Assembly: GCF_900103425.1 (NCBI RefSeq)
Contig: NZ_FMXA01000016.1
Location: 1-38,445, forward strand
Direction of reading: 5' to 3'
Length of the DNA stretch: 38,445 nucleotides
DNA from: Dialister histaminiformans
GTDB lineage: Bacteria; Bacillota; Negativicutes; Veillonellales; Dialisteraceae
A model generated the notes under the pieces. The model did no database searches. It saw only the letters and a program-made list of their open reading frames with translations, and was not told where the DNA came from. Position numbers and translations under genes: made by a program. Every line of letters starts with the position of its first letter. Position 1 is the first letter of the stretch. Below are positions 25,587 to 34,166 of the stretch, one piece after another.

Positions 25587-26846
25587 CTAATACCACTCGG
25601 CAATCCAGTTATCTTTTTCCGGAAGTATGCCCATCATGAAACGGGATATCTTTTCTTTTATGGCTTCGTCTTTTGTAAGCCAGGTAATCTGGTTTCTCTT
25701 AAGAAGTTCATTGAAATCGGAGGTCCCGAAGACAAGTTCTGCCAAGGTATTCACATTCATGCAGAACGAGGGTTCCGGGATATGGTTGCCCAGATTGATT
25801 CCGGAGGTGTCTTCGATGTGCAGACGGAGTTTGTAGAAGATATCATCCTGGAGAGCATGAATTTCCCCATCTTCGGCCCGCACCATATATATCCCATTGT
25901 TTTCACTCAGTACCGGATCTACCAGCTGGAATGAATATTCTCCATGTATCTGTTTCTCACAGGGCAGACCATCAATGACCCCTACCGGATCGGTGATGCG
26001 TGCCATCATGAACGGGAAGGTGCGGTTTTCAATATATGTATGTTCCGCCCCATTAGGCCAGTAGTAGAAGGAACAGTCGTCCAGCGGTTCATACCATATG
26101 CACCGATCAATAGAACCGCGGTGCCCGGCCATGAAAGCATAAAGTCCCCTGCGACCGCGATCCGATGAATACGCCATTTCATTGGCTATAAGACGCCTTC
26201 CGTCCATACCATAGCATAAATACCCTATCGGACCCGTTTCATCGCCTGTAACGGCGATATAGCCCTCATTCAGCTGGCCTTCGATAAAGGTCCGCCATGT
26301 CTTTTCGTCGCGCTGGGTAAATCCGTTCCTTCTTTCTGTGAATTTCTCATATACGGAAGCCAGAATATGCCATTCATCGGGAGAAGAAACAGTCATTGCC
26401 TTTTCCGGTTTTTCCCCAATCCGTGCCAGCCATTCCGGAGCAGCACTGCGTTCCCACTGCTGTACATAGAAGGAACAGCCCAGAGGCATATAGAAAGAGG
26501 CATCCGATGGCATAAGGATGACTGCAGATTTTCCACGGGACCTGGATATGCGGAAAGCATTCTTCAGCAGCTTACTGGCGATTCCCCTGCCTCTGGCTGC
26601 CGGGTGCGTAGCCACCCCCACCATATAATCCACGGGCATACTGTTCCCCCGAAGATTCAGGGTATACGGCCGCAGGTGCAGATCGGCTGCGATATGCTGG
26701 TTCTCTTCCGCTACCACCACATCGTCCATCTGGCACACCCGGGAGAAATACCACTGAAAAAATGGTTCATCTGGTTTTTCAAAACAATAGGCCCACAGCG
26801 CTTCAATCGACTTACGGTCTGCTTCCGTCGCTCTTCGAAACTGCAT
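25587..26846 (-). CDS. Eis-like GNAT N-acetyltransferase
   Basis: A 419-residue protein with the Eis arrangement. An N-terminal GNAT domain shows the acetyl-CoA motif VATHPAARGRGIASKLL (about residues 77-93). A second degenerate GNAT region follows, with GYIAVTGDETGPIGYLCYG, and then a C-terminal SCP2-type domain from about 300, ending WIAEWY. A free C-terminal carboxylate acts in catalysis in Eis enzymes. Eis proteins acetylate amines, including aminoglycosides in mycobacteria, but most Firmicute members have no known substrate. It follows the DUF2156 gene by 26 bases, and both proteins have GNAT folds. Confidence 0.88.
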   Translation of the reverse strand: MQFRRATEADRKSIEALWAYCFEKPDEPFFQWYFSRVCQMDDVVVAEENQHIAADLHLRPYTLNLRGNSMPVDYMVGVATHPAARGRGIASKLLKNAFRISRSRGKSAVILMPSDASFYMPLGCSFYVQQWERSAAPEWLARIGEKPEKAMTVSSPDEWHILASVYEKFTERRNGFTQRDEKTWRTFIEGQLNEGYIAVTGDETGPIGYLCYGMDGRRLIANEMAYSSDRGRRGLYAFMAGHRGSIDRCIWYEPLDDCSFYYWPNGAEHTYIENRTFPFMMARITDPVGVIDGLPCEKQIHGEYSFQLVDPVLSENNGIYMVRAEDGEIHALQDDIFYKLRLHIEDTSGINLGNHIPEPSFCMNVNTLAELVFGTSDFNELLKRNQITWLTKDEAIKEKISRFMMGILPEKDNWIAEWY

Positions 26847-26872
26847 CTTGCTTCACCTCTCCTGACTGTTCC

Positions 26873-27766
26873 TTATTTGCCCAGGGTACCTGCCAATACG
26901 ACATTATACTTTTCTGCAAAGTGATCCGGGTTATATTCCATCTTAGCCTGACGGAGTCCTGGAACTCCCAGATCTTCTTCCCGATTCACAAATTCTGTAT
27001 CTGCAAATTCATGGAGAATGAAATCCCGGTTAATGGCCTGATAAAGTCCGCGGATTTCCGGATTAGCCTTTTCAAAATGAATATGGGCCACCTGGTCATT
27101 CATCTTATCCCCAATGGTAAAAGCTTCAATCTTTCCGTAAATGCGGATGACGGCTCCTTTTACCCCCAGGGCATCCCAGTTATCAAAACAGAGTCCGATA
27201 GAATATTCTTCATCTTCAATATCCCCATGACGTTTGAACCATTCGGCAGAAGCCTGTTTTACTTCTTCCATATTTTCGTGGGTAATCGGTTCATATACAT
27301 AGTCCGGATAGGTTCTGAGGAATCCATTGAGATGATTCTTCTTCATACGAAACTTTTTCCCTGGAAGACGGATAAGGTCACTGGTCTTATAAATGTATTC
27401 AAAGTCATCCCGGTCTTCTTCAAATTCATATTTTCCAGGGCAGAGCTGCTTAATCTGTTCCACTACCCAGGGAGATGCCCCCATGAGGCGGAACGGCTTG
27501 CCCATGTCTTCCAGGTGCTTTCTGATGATTTCCAGGCCATGTACAAACGATGCGCCCTTTCCTTCAAATGGAGGCATAAAATAAGCCATGTCTCCACGAC
27601 CGGCTCTGACAAACAGAATATTATCTTCTACTGCCCACATGGTGCTGTATGCGTGCTGCCAGAGGAACAGGGTATTAAAGGAACAGTCACACTGCTGATA
27701 ATGATGTTCCCCAAAAAATGAATTGATATAATCCTTATCTTTCATCTCAAAATGATGAAATTCCAT
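26873..27766 (-). CDS. DUF2156 protein (phosphatidylglycerol-lysyltransferase-like domain)
   Basis: A 297-residue soluble protein with tandem GNAT-like folds. It has the family pattern SFNTLFLWQHAY near the start, FRMKKNHLNGFLRTYP in the middle and FVNREEDLGVPGLRQAKMEYNP at the end. The related domain of MprF moves lysine from tRNA to phosphatidylglycerol, but stand-alone members have no membrane part and no proven function. It heads the two-gene unit with the Eis-like gene. GAGGAG precedes the ATG. Upstream lies the DnaA-box region. Confidence 0.88.
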   Translation of the reverse strand: MEFHHFEMKDKDYINSFFGEHHYQQCDCSFNTLFLWQHAYSTMWAVEDNILFVRAGRGDMAYFMPPFEGKGASFVHGLEIIRKHLEDMGKPFRLMGASPWVVEQIKQLCPGKYEFEEDRDDFEYIYKTSDLIRLPGKKFRMKKNHLNGFLRTYPDYVYEPITHENMEEVKQASAEWFKRHGDIEDEEYSIGLCFDNWDALGVKGAVIRIYGKIEAFTIGDKMNDQVAHIHFEKANPEIRGLYQAINRDFILHEFADTEFVNREEDLGVPGLRQAKMEYNPDHFAEKYNVVLAGTLGK

Positions 27767-27899
27767 AATAACTCCTCACTGTGGTCTTTCCCACGATATA
27801 TCCACTCTATATTTAATATTCTAAATCTAATAGTATTGTAGCATATACCGCAAATGGCAGGTCTCCCTTTTTCGACTGTCCTCTCTATGTGGACATTTT

Positions 27900-28401
27900 G
27901 ACAGGATTTATATAAACTTTACCGACATCAGCTGATTTTTTCAGTTCAAAAAAAATTATTTTGTCCCCAAAATCCAGAAATTCACAGGGTTATTCTACTT
28001 ATTCACCAATTCACATTTCACTATTCACTTTCTCCACAAGCGATGTAATTCCAGATATTATCGTGGGTTTAATAGATTTCCTCCGTTTTTGTAAACAGAT
28101 ATTCAATAACTTATTCACAGTTATTCACATTCTTCTGTGTACATCTAGAGTGTACACTTATGATAAATCCCCCATATTATCTGATTTTTAGAAAATATTC
28201 ACTATGAAGAATTCACCTTTTTCACCTGTTTTGTGGATAAACCTGTGAATAAGTTGAATAACCCGGCTTTTCATGGGAAATTCTTTACAGCAAACAAATA
28301 ATCGATGAACAGATTTTCGGGTTTCCACATATTAAGATTTTACGCACTTTTTACAGGATACTGATAATATTTTCACTTGTTATCATCTCTGATTATCCAC
28401 C
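27900..28401. other. DnaA-box cluster in a gene-free AT-rich region (oriC candidate)
   Basis: Four exact TTATNCACA boxes are present: 28111-28119 and 28121-28129 in tandem on the plus strand, and 28232-28240 (TTATCCACA) and 28244-28252 on the minus strand. One-mismatch boxes lie at 27999-28007 and 28393-28401. An A/T tract stands at 27949-27962 and the whole stretch is AT-rich. No gene is visible between 27767 and 29374. dnaA itself is not in the window. mnmG-rsmG, often an oriC neighbour, is 25 kb to the left. Almost all genes to the left read away from this point, but ileS to the right reads toward it. Confidence 0.5.
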
Positions 28402-28439
28402 ACCAGATACCCCCTTCAAAATATCGTCTGCTGGATTTT

Positions 28440-29267
28440 GGCAGCAAGAGGAAAAATGAAAGGGGAATAGATGCTGCGTATAGCCTCTTTTATAAAAAAG
28501 TGAGAAGCAACATATCCCATGGATTCACATAGTGGAATCAAGAATGAGCTAACGCTCATGGTCGTCAAGAGTTGCTTTGCAACTCTCGGGTTGGCAAATT
28601 CCTTCGGAATTCGGGTCGGTGCCTTAACATCAAAAGGCAGGTCGGTGTGCTACTTTGGGAGCACAGGGGATGGATGTTGCACATGGCTTTTTCATATAAA
28701 GCAAAAACATGGCATACATCAGCACGTTTTCCTATTTCCAACACAGAGAAATCAACTATCCCCCGACGTTCGTTGGATTCGAGACAATGGATTGTCTCGA
28801 ATGCCTGCCAATCCTTAATGTCTTATATATGGCAGTCTGGCGTGGCAACAATGTCTTGTTGCCACGGGATACAAGTCTTCTGTCTAAGAAATTCATTGAA
28901 TTTCCATAAAAATGGTATCCAGGTCCGTATTAAAGCCTGATAAAAGTAAGAACGCAGATTTCTGACTAAAACAAACCTGGAAATCGGGTATCACATATAA
29001 CTTTTTGCGCCAGATCCCCAGAAAGGAGCTGCGTACAGGATTCTAGTCTTTTTGTAGGCTTTAGCATTCTTAGCTTTTATAAGCAATATTCCTCTTCCCC
29101 CCTTGTAAAACAGCATGTTTTACACCGCCTCGAGCCGAAGGCTTGCCGACCTATGAGCCTTGGCTCATACCGTCTCGAATCCCGAAGGGATTTGCGGACA
29201 GCAAACATAGTTTGCGGCTTTTCGGTCTACTCTATGGCGAATAGCCTCATTGTAAAAATTAAGGCAT
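28440..29267. repeat. Intergenic multi-hairpin array D (no gene)
   Basis: Hairpins: 28544-28559 (ATGAGC/GCTCAT), 28568-28586, 28597-28611, 28621-28638, 28646-28665, 28777-28802 (twelve-base arms), 28841-28866 (ten-base arms), then 29104-29124, 29133-29143, 29152-29169 (TATGAGCC family), 29178-29192 and 29201-29215 (GCAAAC-ATA-GTTTGC). 28474-28533 resembles 37832-37900. 28866-28930 repeats the TACAAGTCTTCT and AATGGTATCCAGGTCC segments of array C. Nothing here looks translated. Confidence 0.7.
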
Positions 29268-29309
29268 AATAAAACCACTTTCCGATTTTTTATGGAAAGT
29301 GGTTTTATT
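29268..29309 (-). terminator. Intrinsic terminator of the GT2 gene
   Basis: AATAAAACCACTTTCC (29268-29283) pairs perfectly with its complement (29294-29309) over a T-rich loop. It lies about 65 bases past the stop of the gene ending at 29375, and separates that gene from array D. Confidence 0.8.
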
Positions 29310-29374
29310 ATACCCTTCGGTCTCCCCTCGCTGCCTCAAATCTCGTTGCTCAACTCGATCTTTCAGCTCATCTT

Positions 29375-30598
29375 TTATTTGCTAATTCCGCGTTTCAGGT
29401 ACTGCCGGCCTTTCAGTTCCAGCACATCCTTAGGCCCTTTTCCAATCATGGCCATCATAAAGCGCTGACCGAAGTTCAGTCGTCTCTTATATCTTCTGGC
29501 TTCTTCAATAGCGCATAGAAGCAGTTCTCTGGAAGCTGGGCGCAGGATATGCATGATGCTGTCAATACACAGGGCTGGCACAGCCGCCTGGAACATATCG
29601 CGCACTTCGTGGTGACATTCCAGGCCGCACTGCTTAAGCATCGTAATCGCCAGGGTCATGGCTTCCACTTCTGCCATATAATAGAGAAGTGTGTTTCTAT
29701 CGCTCTGCGGTGCCGGACGAATGGCATCAGCCAGTGGGAGCGCCGTGAACAGTACATCATAAATGGCGCTGTTGCCCTGGAACATATCCTCTCCCAGAGT
29801 ACCATTGCACTTAGCCCAACAGCGAAGGGCCTGCCAACGGTAATATTCCCGGTAGGCCGATAGCACCGGTATCTTTCTGGCCAGATTCAGGTTATGCATC
29901 CATGCTTTAAGTTCATGAAGTATGCGGGGTTCTTTTTCCAGCGCACTGACACTCTTTTCATTGTAGTGATTGTTATCATACAGTACCTGGTCGGTAGCAA
30001 TCAATTTTTTAGCATTCAGCAGGACTTCACTGTTCACATACAGATCCTCATAAAGCACATCTTCCGGAAAACGGACATTCTCCCACAGATGAGCACGGTA
30101 CACTTTTCTCCATACCTGGGGATCCAATCCAAGGAAAAGTCTGGCCTTGATCATATCGGAAGGAATGTCTCTGCTCTTGATATGCCAGCCCAAGAGACCA
30201 CCGAGCCCCCGTTCATTTTCATCAAATACATTAAATATGGACATATCCGCATGTTTCTTTTCCATGGCCATAACCATCATGCGAATCATATCTCCATACA
30301 CATGATCGTCGCAGTCAATAAAACAGATATAGTCCCCGCGGGCATGTTCCAGCCCTACATTTCTTGCCGCAGACACTCCACGGTGCGGCTGATGGAATAC
30401 GGTAAGCCTTGCATCCAGGGATGCGGCCTGATCAGCAATAGCGCCACTTTTATCTGGTGAGCCATCATCGATAACCAACAGTTCAATCTTGGTATAGGTC
30501 TGAGATAAAATACAACGGATGGTTTCCTTAATGTAATCTTCTCCCAGATACACCGGCAAGATGACTGACACCAGCGGCATGGAATTGATTTCTACCAT
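29375..30598 (-). CDS. Glycosyltransferase family 2
   Basis: The 407-residue enzyme starts MVEINSMPLVSVILPVYLGEDY, with VIDDGSPDKSGAI as the nucleotide site, GVSAARNVGLEHARGDYICF and the metal site IDCDDHVYGD. The segment PEDVLYEDLYVNSEVL is the usual acceptor-side ED motif. The C-terminal half is helical, ends with a basic tail and could sit on the membrane. The start at 30598 follows GAGGAGC; an in-frame ATG at 30631 has no site. It stands alone, away from the main glycan operon, with a TATAAT -10 at 30647-30652 but no clear -35. Confidence 0.9.
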   Translation of the reverse strand: MVEINSMPLVSVILPVYLGEDYIKETIRCILSQTYTKIELLVIDDGSPDKSGAIADQAASLDARLTVFHQPHRGVSAARNVGLEHARGDYICFIDCDDHVYGDMIRMMVMAMEKKHADMSIFNVFDENERGLGGLLGWHIKSRDIPSDMIKARLFLGLDPQVWRKVYRAHLWENVRFPEDVLYEDLYVNSEVLLNAKKLIATDQVLYDNNHYNEKSVSALEKEPRILHELKAWMHNLNLARKIPVLSAYREYYRWQALRCWAKCNGTLGEDMFQGNSAIYDVLFTALPLADAIRPAPQSDRNTLLYYMAEVEAMTLAITMLKQCGLECHHEVRDMFQAAVPALCIDSIMHILRPASRELLLCAIEEARRYKRRLNFGQRFMMAMIGKGPKDVLELKGRQYLKRGISK

Positions 30599-30757
30599 GA
30601 CAAGCTCCTCTCCCTCAAAAATGCAATACAATAATTTAGTATCTTCATTATATCTTATTTTATTTCCTTTTGGCAGCGTTTCTTTTTAAAAAATTTATTT
30701 TTATTTAATATTTTTGCATGTTTATGCTGGTTTTCCTGTTTATTCTCCCGTTTACCT

Positions 30758-30786
30758 TTGTCCCATACGCGCTGTCGTGTTACACT
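30758..30786 (+). promoter_or_regulatory. Promoter of the small outer-membrane protein gene
   Basis: TTGTCC (30758-30763), 17-base spacer, TACACT (30781-30786), with about 65 bases of leader before the ATG. Spacing is ideal; the boxes match the consensus only partly. Confidence 0.45.
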
Positions 30787-30854
30787 GATAAGAGCAGGGC
30801 CTGGTTATATACCTGTGCCAGCGCACAGACAATTCCACATAAAGGAGGACTATA

Positions 30855-31337
30855 ATGAAAAAACTGATAATTGCTGCAGCCGTAGGGCTGACACTGGCTG
30901 CTTCCATGCACGTTTCCGCCAATGCAGGCATTGAAGCCGGCCTCGGAACAAAGGAATCTTATATTGATGCCACAGTGCTTCCAAAACTTTCCATCGGCTA
31001 TTCCCGTCTGGATCGCGATGAATACGGTGATCAGAATGATATTCATGCCCACTACAAGCTGCTGGGAGACAATCTCCAGCTGCGTGCCGGCTGGCGTAAC
31101 GATATGAAGCATCAGGATGATTCCTTCTATGGTGGCGCGAAAATCAAGACCGACAGCTTTCTGGGTTTCCAGCCTTATCTCAGCTATGACTGGGGCCAGG
31201 AATTCAAGGAAACCAATGTAGGGGTGGACTATAACATTGGCATGGGCTTCGGACTCAACCTGAACTACCATAAATACGACCCAGATCATGGTAGTGATGA
31301 ATCCGGCCTGGGCGTAGGGGTAAACTACAAGTTCTAA
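30855..31337 (+). CDS. Small outer-membrane beta-barrel protein
   Basis: A 160-residue protein with a signal peptide (MKKLIIAAAVGLTLAASMHVSANA) and a mature part of about 136 residues made of alternating strands (for example LQLRAGWRNDMKH, FGLNLNYHKYD). It closes with GLGVGVNYKF, a terminal Phe after an amphipathic strand, which is the BAM recognition signal of outer-membrane barrels. About eight strands fit the length. I do not recognise a specific family. The AAAGGAGG ribosome site is strong, suggesting high expression. It is monocistronic and ends at the terminator 31432-31478. Confidence 0.8.
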   Translation: MKKLIIAAAVGLTLAASMHVSANAGIEAGLGTKESYIDATVLPKLSIGYSRLDRDEYGDQNDIHAHYKLLGDNLQLRAGWRNDMKHQDDSFYGGAKIKTDSFLGFQPYLSYDWGQEFKETNVGVDYNIGMGFGLNLNYHKYDPDHGSDESGLGVGVNYKF

Positions 31338-31431
31338 AAGAGACAGCTTCTGATAAGCTCCGAAGATGTTTCTCTAAAAGCTTATACGGCAGACTGTATT
31401 CACCGGAATCTAAAATTATAAGAACATAGCA

Positions 31432-31478
31432 AAAGGACGAAAAGGAATCTGATATCATCAAATTTCTTTTCGTCCTTT
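31432..31478. terminator. Terminator between convergent genes
   Basis: AAAGGACGAAAAGGA (31432-31446) pairs with TTCTTTTCGTCCTTT (31464-31478), allowing one mismatch. It lies between the ends of the barrel gene (plus) and the PagL-like gene (minus) and can act on both. Confidence 0.75.
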
Positions 31479-31482
31479 GATT

Positions 31483-31540
31483 CTGTCTGAAGGAAGTTCC
31501 ATGAACTTCCAGTCTGAAGTCTGAACTGTCTGATTGTCTG
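31483..31540 (-). repeat. CAGAC-hairpin repeat copy (inverted)
   Basis: On the minus strand several CAGAC units, the last two seven bases apart, precede a GGAAGTTC-ATG-GAACTTCC hairpin (31492-31510) and TTCAGACAG. This is the same layout as 5467-5514, 21469-21515 and 25320-25375. A separate hairpin TATAAGC/GCTTATA at 31543-31560 touches the PagL-like gene end. Confidence 0.75.
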
Positions 31541-31562
31541 TTTATAAGCTTCAGCTTATAAA

Positions 31563-32147
31563 TCAGAACTGATGACTCCAGACCACGGTGAGCCCGTTGC
31601 CATTATATCCCGGGTTTCGACGCTTCATTCCATTGGAACAGTGCATAATGGTGTAGCCTACGGAGAAGGAGTCTTTTTCTCCACTCTTCCAGGTGAGCCT
31701 GGGACCGGTTCTCCACATGAAACCATAGCCTCTGCCACCGGCAGGAAACGCCTTATTGTAAAACATAAGTGTCCCGGTGGCATCCAATCCTCCGTAGAGC
31801 TTTCCTGTGAGCTCATGTTCATATCGTCCCATAACCGATGGACCGGCACCCCAGGCATCTGAATTCCGCTTTACCTTATCATCATCTGTAAGGGTTCCGT
31901 GATTATCCGTAACGGTAAGCCCACGGTACCAGGAAATTGTTCCCCGCTGTCCCATCTTCTGATAAACATGTACCGTATCATTACTGATATGCCGGTCATT
32001 AAAGATACAAGGATGCATAGAATCATACTGGATTTCCCATGTATTCCTCATATTATTTCCATTATCTTCTGCCATAGCGGCACCTGCCGGCAGAATCGCC
32101 GCCACCCCAATAAGGACGGCAGCCAATCTTCTCATATCTTTTCTCAT
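31563..32147 (-). CDS. PagL-like outer-membrane lipid A deacylase
   Basis: A 194-residue protein with a signal peptide (cleavage likely after AAMA, about residue 26) and a C-terminal amphipathic strand ending SHQF. Near the end it has YTIMHCSNGMKRRNPGYNGN, which matches the PagL pattern in which His and Ser of H-x-S-N are catalytic and are followed by an N-P-x-x-N segment. PagL removes the 3-position acyl chain of lipid A at the outer leaflet. Strand-like segments such as KLYGGLDATGTLMFYNKA and GYGFMWRTGPRLTWKSG fit an eight-strand barrel. Sequence is otherwise divergent; activity is inferred. Two possible start codons exist, residues 1 and 5. Confidence 0.7.
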   Translation of the reverse strand: MRKDMRRLAAVLIGVAAILPAGAAMAEDNGNNMRNTWEIQYDSMHPCIFNDRHISNDTVHVYQKMGQRGTISWYRGLTVTDNHGTLTDDDKVKRNSDAWGAGPSVMGRYEHELTGKLYGGLDATGTLMFYNKAFPAGGRGYGFMWRTGPRLTWKSGEKDSFSVGYTIMHCSNGMKRRNPGYNGNGLTVVWSHQF

Positions 32148-32591
32148 GGTCCAACCTTCTTTCCTTATTATTATCTATACTCTATATTATAAACAATCTG
32201 GCAGAAACCAGCTATAGTCTGTGCTGCCTGTAAGTATTTCCATCCATTGTGGAATTTCAGATACCAGGCAATGAAAAAACCAGCGATGTTTCCTGGACAT
32301 CGCTGGTCTCGTATAAGGGGATTCTCAAAATCCGTGGGTATGCACATCAGGCCGGCATAGCGGAGGTCTTAAGTCTGTATGCGGTCTGTACCCTTCCTTG
32401 TTATAATGGAAAGTATACCGGATTGATGGCAACTAATCAATAGATAAACGGTTAACAATTTCTAACATTTTATTTATTAAGAAAAATTAATATTATATTT
32501 TCTTATATTAGCATACGCTTATTCTTTCCCATATGAAAAATGAGCTGTGAAAAATAATTTCTCATTTCACAGCTCATGGCTACGTCAATCA
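32148..32591. other. Intergenic region with two minus-strand terminators, no recognised gene
   Basis: 32540-32577 (ATGAGCTGTGAAA and complement, then a T run on the minus strand) ends the nitroreductase gene. A second hairpin, ACCAGCGATGT/ACATCGCTGGT at 32279-32307, is followed on the minus strand by TTTTTT but has no coding gene directly upstream. The bases 32310-32530 carry TATAAT-like sequences on both strands and could hold a small RNA. A 64-codon plus-strand frame at 32249-32443 has no ribosome site and is not credible. Confidence 0.5.
32540..32577 (-). terminator. Intrinsic terminator of the nitroreductase gene
   Basis: Thirteen-base perfect arms (32540-32552 and 32565-32577), with TTTTT following on the minus strand, 15 bases past the stop. 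Confidence 0.8.
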
Positions 32592-33167
32592 TTACCTGGC
32601 AACGGTAACCCGTGCGGATATATCTTCTTTTTCTTTCGGTTCTCTTTCTGATTCCACGCCGCCAAATGGCATCTGTGCAATAAGGCGATAGCCATCTGGT
32701 ACCTGGAACATATCTTTTACCAGAGGGTCGATAACCGGGTTGTAATGCTGAATATTAGCACCGACTCCTAATTCAGCAAGTCCTGCCCAGATATTGATCT
32801 GCAGCATGCCATTGGCCTGCTGTGCCCACACCGGGAAATTATCCGCATAGCGCGGGAACTTTGTCTGCAGAGCCTTTACAGTATTGTCATCAATGAAGTA
32901 CAGAATGGTTCCATAAGCCGCCTTAAAGCTATCAATCTTTGCTCTGGCTACTTTACCGCCAAATGCATCATAGATACCATCCCAGAGGGTATCCTGCTTA
33001 TCCCCTAGAACCACAATTACCCGCTGGCTCTTCATGTTAAATGCATCGGGAACCAGTTCAGTAGCTTCCTTAATCAGGTCAAGCACCTCGTCTTCACTTA
33101 CCGGAAGCTGCCGGTTTAATGCATATATAGAACGCCGTCTTTTCAGAACATCTGTCAATCTGGTCAT
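32592..33167 (-). CDS. Nitroreductase-family protein
   Basis: The 191-residue protein fits the short FMN-dependent nitroreductase group that includes yeast Frm2/Hbn1. It shows the FMN-phosphate segment RRRSIYALNRQLPVSEDEV, then ATELVPDAFNMKSQRVIVVLG, a lid region, LQINIWAGLAELGVGANIQHYNP and the C-terminal AQMPFGGVESEREPKEK. Such enzymes reduce nitro-aromatics or quinones using NAD(P)H; the natural substrate is unknown. AAAGGAGG precedes the ATG at good spacing. A TATACT-like -10 lies at 33189-33194 on the minus strand with a poor -35. It is monocistronic. Confidence 0.9.
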   Translation of the reverse strand: MTRLTDVLKRRRSIYALNRQLPVSEDEVLDLIKEATELVPDAFNMKSQRVIVVLGDKQDTLWDGIYDAFGGKVARAKIDSFKAAYGTILYFIDDNTVKALQTKFPRYADNFPVWAQQANGMLQINIWAGLAELGVGANIQHYNPVIDPLVKDMFQVPDGYRLIAQMPFGGVESEREPKEKEDISARVTVAR

Positions 33168-33253
33168 TGCTGTACCTCCTTTCTACTGAGTATATACATA
33201 TATTCATTATTTTACCTTCTTCCAGCAGAAAAATCTACGAAAATTGTTCACTT

Positions 33254-33280
33254 TTGATTCCCAGATATCTGGTCTATAAT
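33254..33280 (+). promoter_or_regulatory. Promoter of rsmJ
   Basis: TTGATT (33254-33259) and TATAAT (33275-33280) with a 15-base spacer, or TTTGAT one base left with 16. About 95 bases of leader precede the ATG at 33378. Confidence 0.5.
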
Positions 33281-33377
33281 AAAAAGGCCGATCCCCGGAT
33301 ACTGCTGAGAACGATACCAGTATCCGGATTTCCATCATCTATTATGGGCACCGCCCCGGTAAAGGAGAATCAATCAA

Positions 33378-34166
33378 ATGAAACGCAGCCAACGCCGCCA
33401 GATGCAGGAAGCTATAAAGGAAATTCCTTTTGCTGTCTTCTGTCTGGACACTGAAAAAAATGACGAAGCATCCAAACTGGCAGAAACCATGAACGCTCCC
33501 TTCTTCACATCCCCGGAGTCCATGGAAAAGACTGCCCTCTATGTGGTATATGACCAGGAAGGCACCTGCCTTACGGATGGAGAAATGACCCTGCGCGGCG
33601 ACTACATCCCCAGGATACGCCGGCTGAAGCACCATAATCTCACCCACGAAGCCCTCATAAAAGCGGCACACAGCAAGGATAAGAAGGAACATCTTACTGC
33701 AATCGACGGAACAGCCGGTCTGGGGGAAGATTCCCTCCTTCTGGCCGCTTACGGTTTTTCTGTCACCTTATGCGAACATAATCCGGTCATTGCTGCACTG
33801 CTGAAAGACACTCTGGCACGTGCCAGAACCATCCCGGAACTGGAACCTGTGGTATCCCGCATGACTGTATATGAAGGAAGCTCCCTTACCTGTTTCGCAT
33901 CCCTCTCCACACCACCAGATGTCATTCTCCTGGATCCTATGTTCCCGGAAAGAAAAAAGAAATCCAAAGTAAAGGAAAAGCTGCAGCTTATCCAGAAGCT
34001 GGAGTCCCCATGCACAGAAGAAAACACACTGCTGGAAGCGGCACTGGCCACCGGGGCGCCTAAAATCATCATCAAACGCCCGGCCAAAGGTCCATGGCTG
34101 GCTGACAGAAAACCGAGCTACGTTATCGAAGGAAAAGTGATTCGGTATGATGTAATAAGACAATGA
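33378..34166 (+). CDS. rsmJ: 16S rRNA (guanine1516-N2)-methyltransferase RsmJ-like
   Basis: A 262-residue SAM methyltransferase with the RsmJ order of motifs: GDYIPRIRRLKHHNLTHEAL, the SAM loop IDGTAGLGEDSLLLAAYGFSV (about residues 116-136), CEHNPVIAALLKDTLARA, then the catalytic DVILLDPMFPERKKKSKVKE and KIIIKRPAKGPWLA...KPSYVIEGK. RsmJ methylates N2 of G1516 in 16S rRNA. It is best known in gammaproteobacteria (YhiQ). The first 70 residues diverge from the E. coli protein and may differ in function. AAGGAGA precedes the ATG. The gene stands alone. Confidence 0.88.
   Translation: MKRSQRRQMQEAIKEIPFAVFCLDTEKNDEASKLAETMNAPFFTSPESMEKTALYVVYDQEGTCLTDGEMTLRGDYIPRIRRLKHHNLTHEALIKAAHSKDKKEHLTAIDGTAGLGEDSLLLAAYGFSVTLCEHNPVIAALLKDTLARARTIPELEPVVSRMTVYEGSSLTCFASLSTPPDVILLDPMFPERKKKSKVKEKLQLIQKLESPCTEENTLLEAALATGAPKIIIKRPAKGPWLADRKPSYVIEGKVIRYDVIRQ

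Noticed and set aside
28540-28870. The hairpin arrays as CRISPR
   Set aside because: There is no constant repeat with regular spacers and no cas gene; the units are palindromes of varying length and spacing.
32249-32443. A 64-codon frame
   Set aside because: It spans a terminator hairpin and has no ribosome site.
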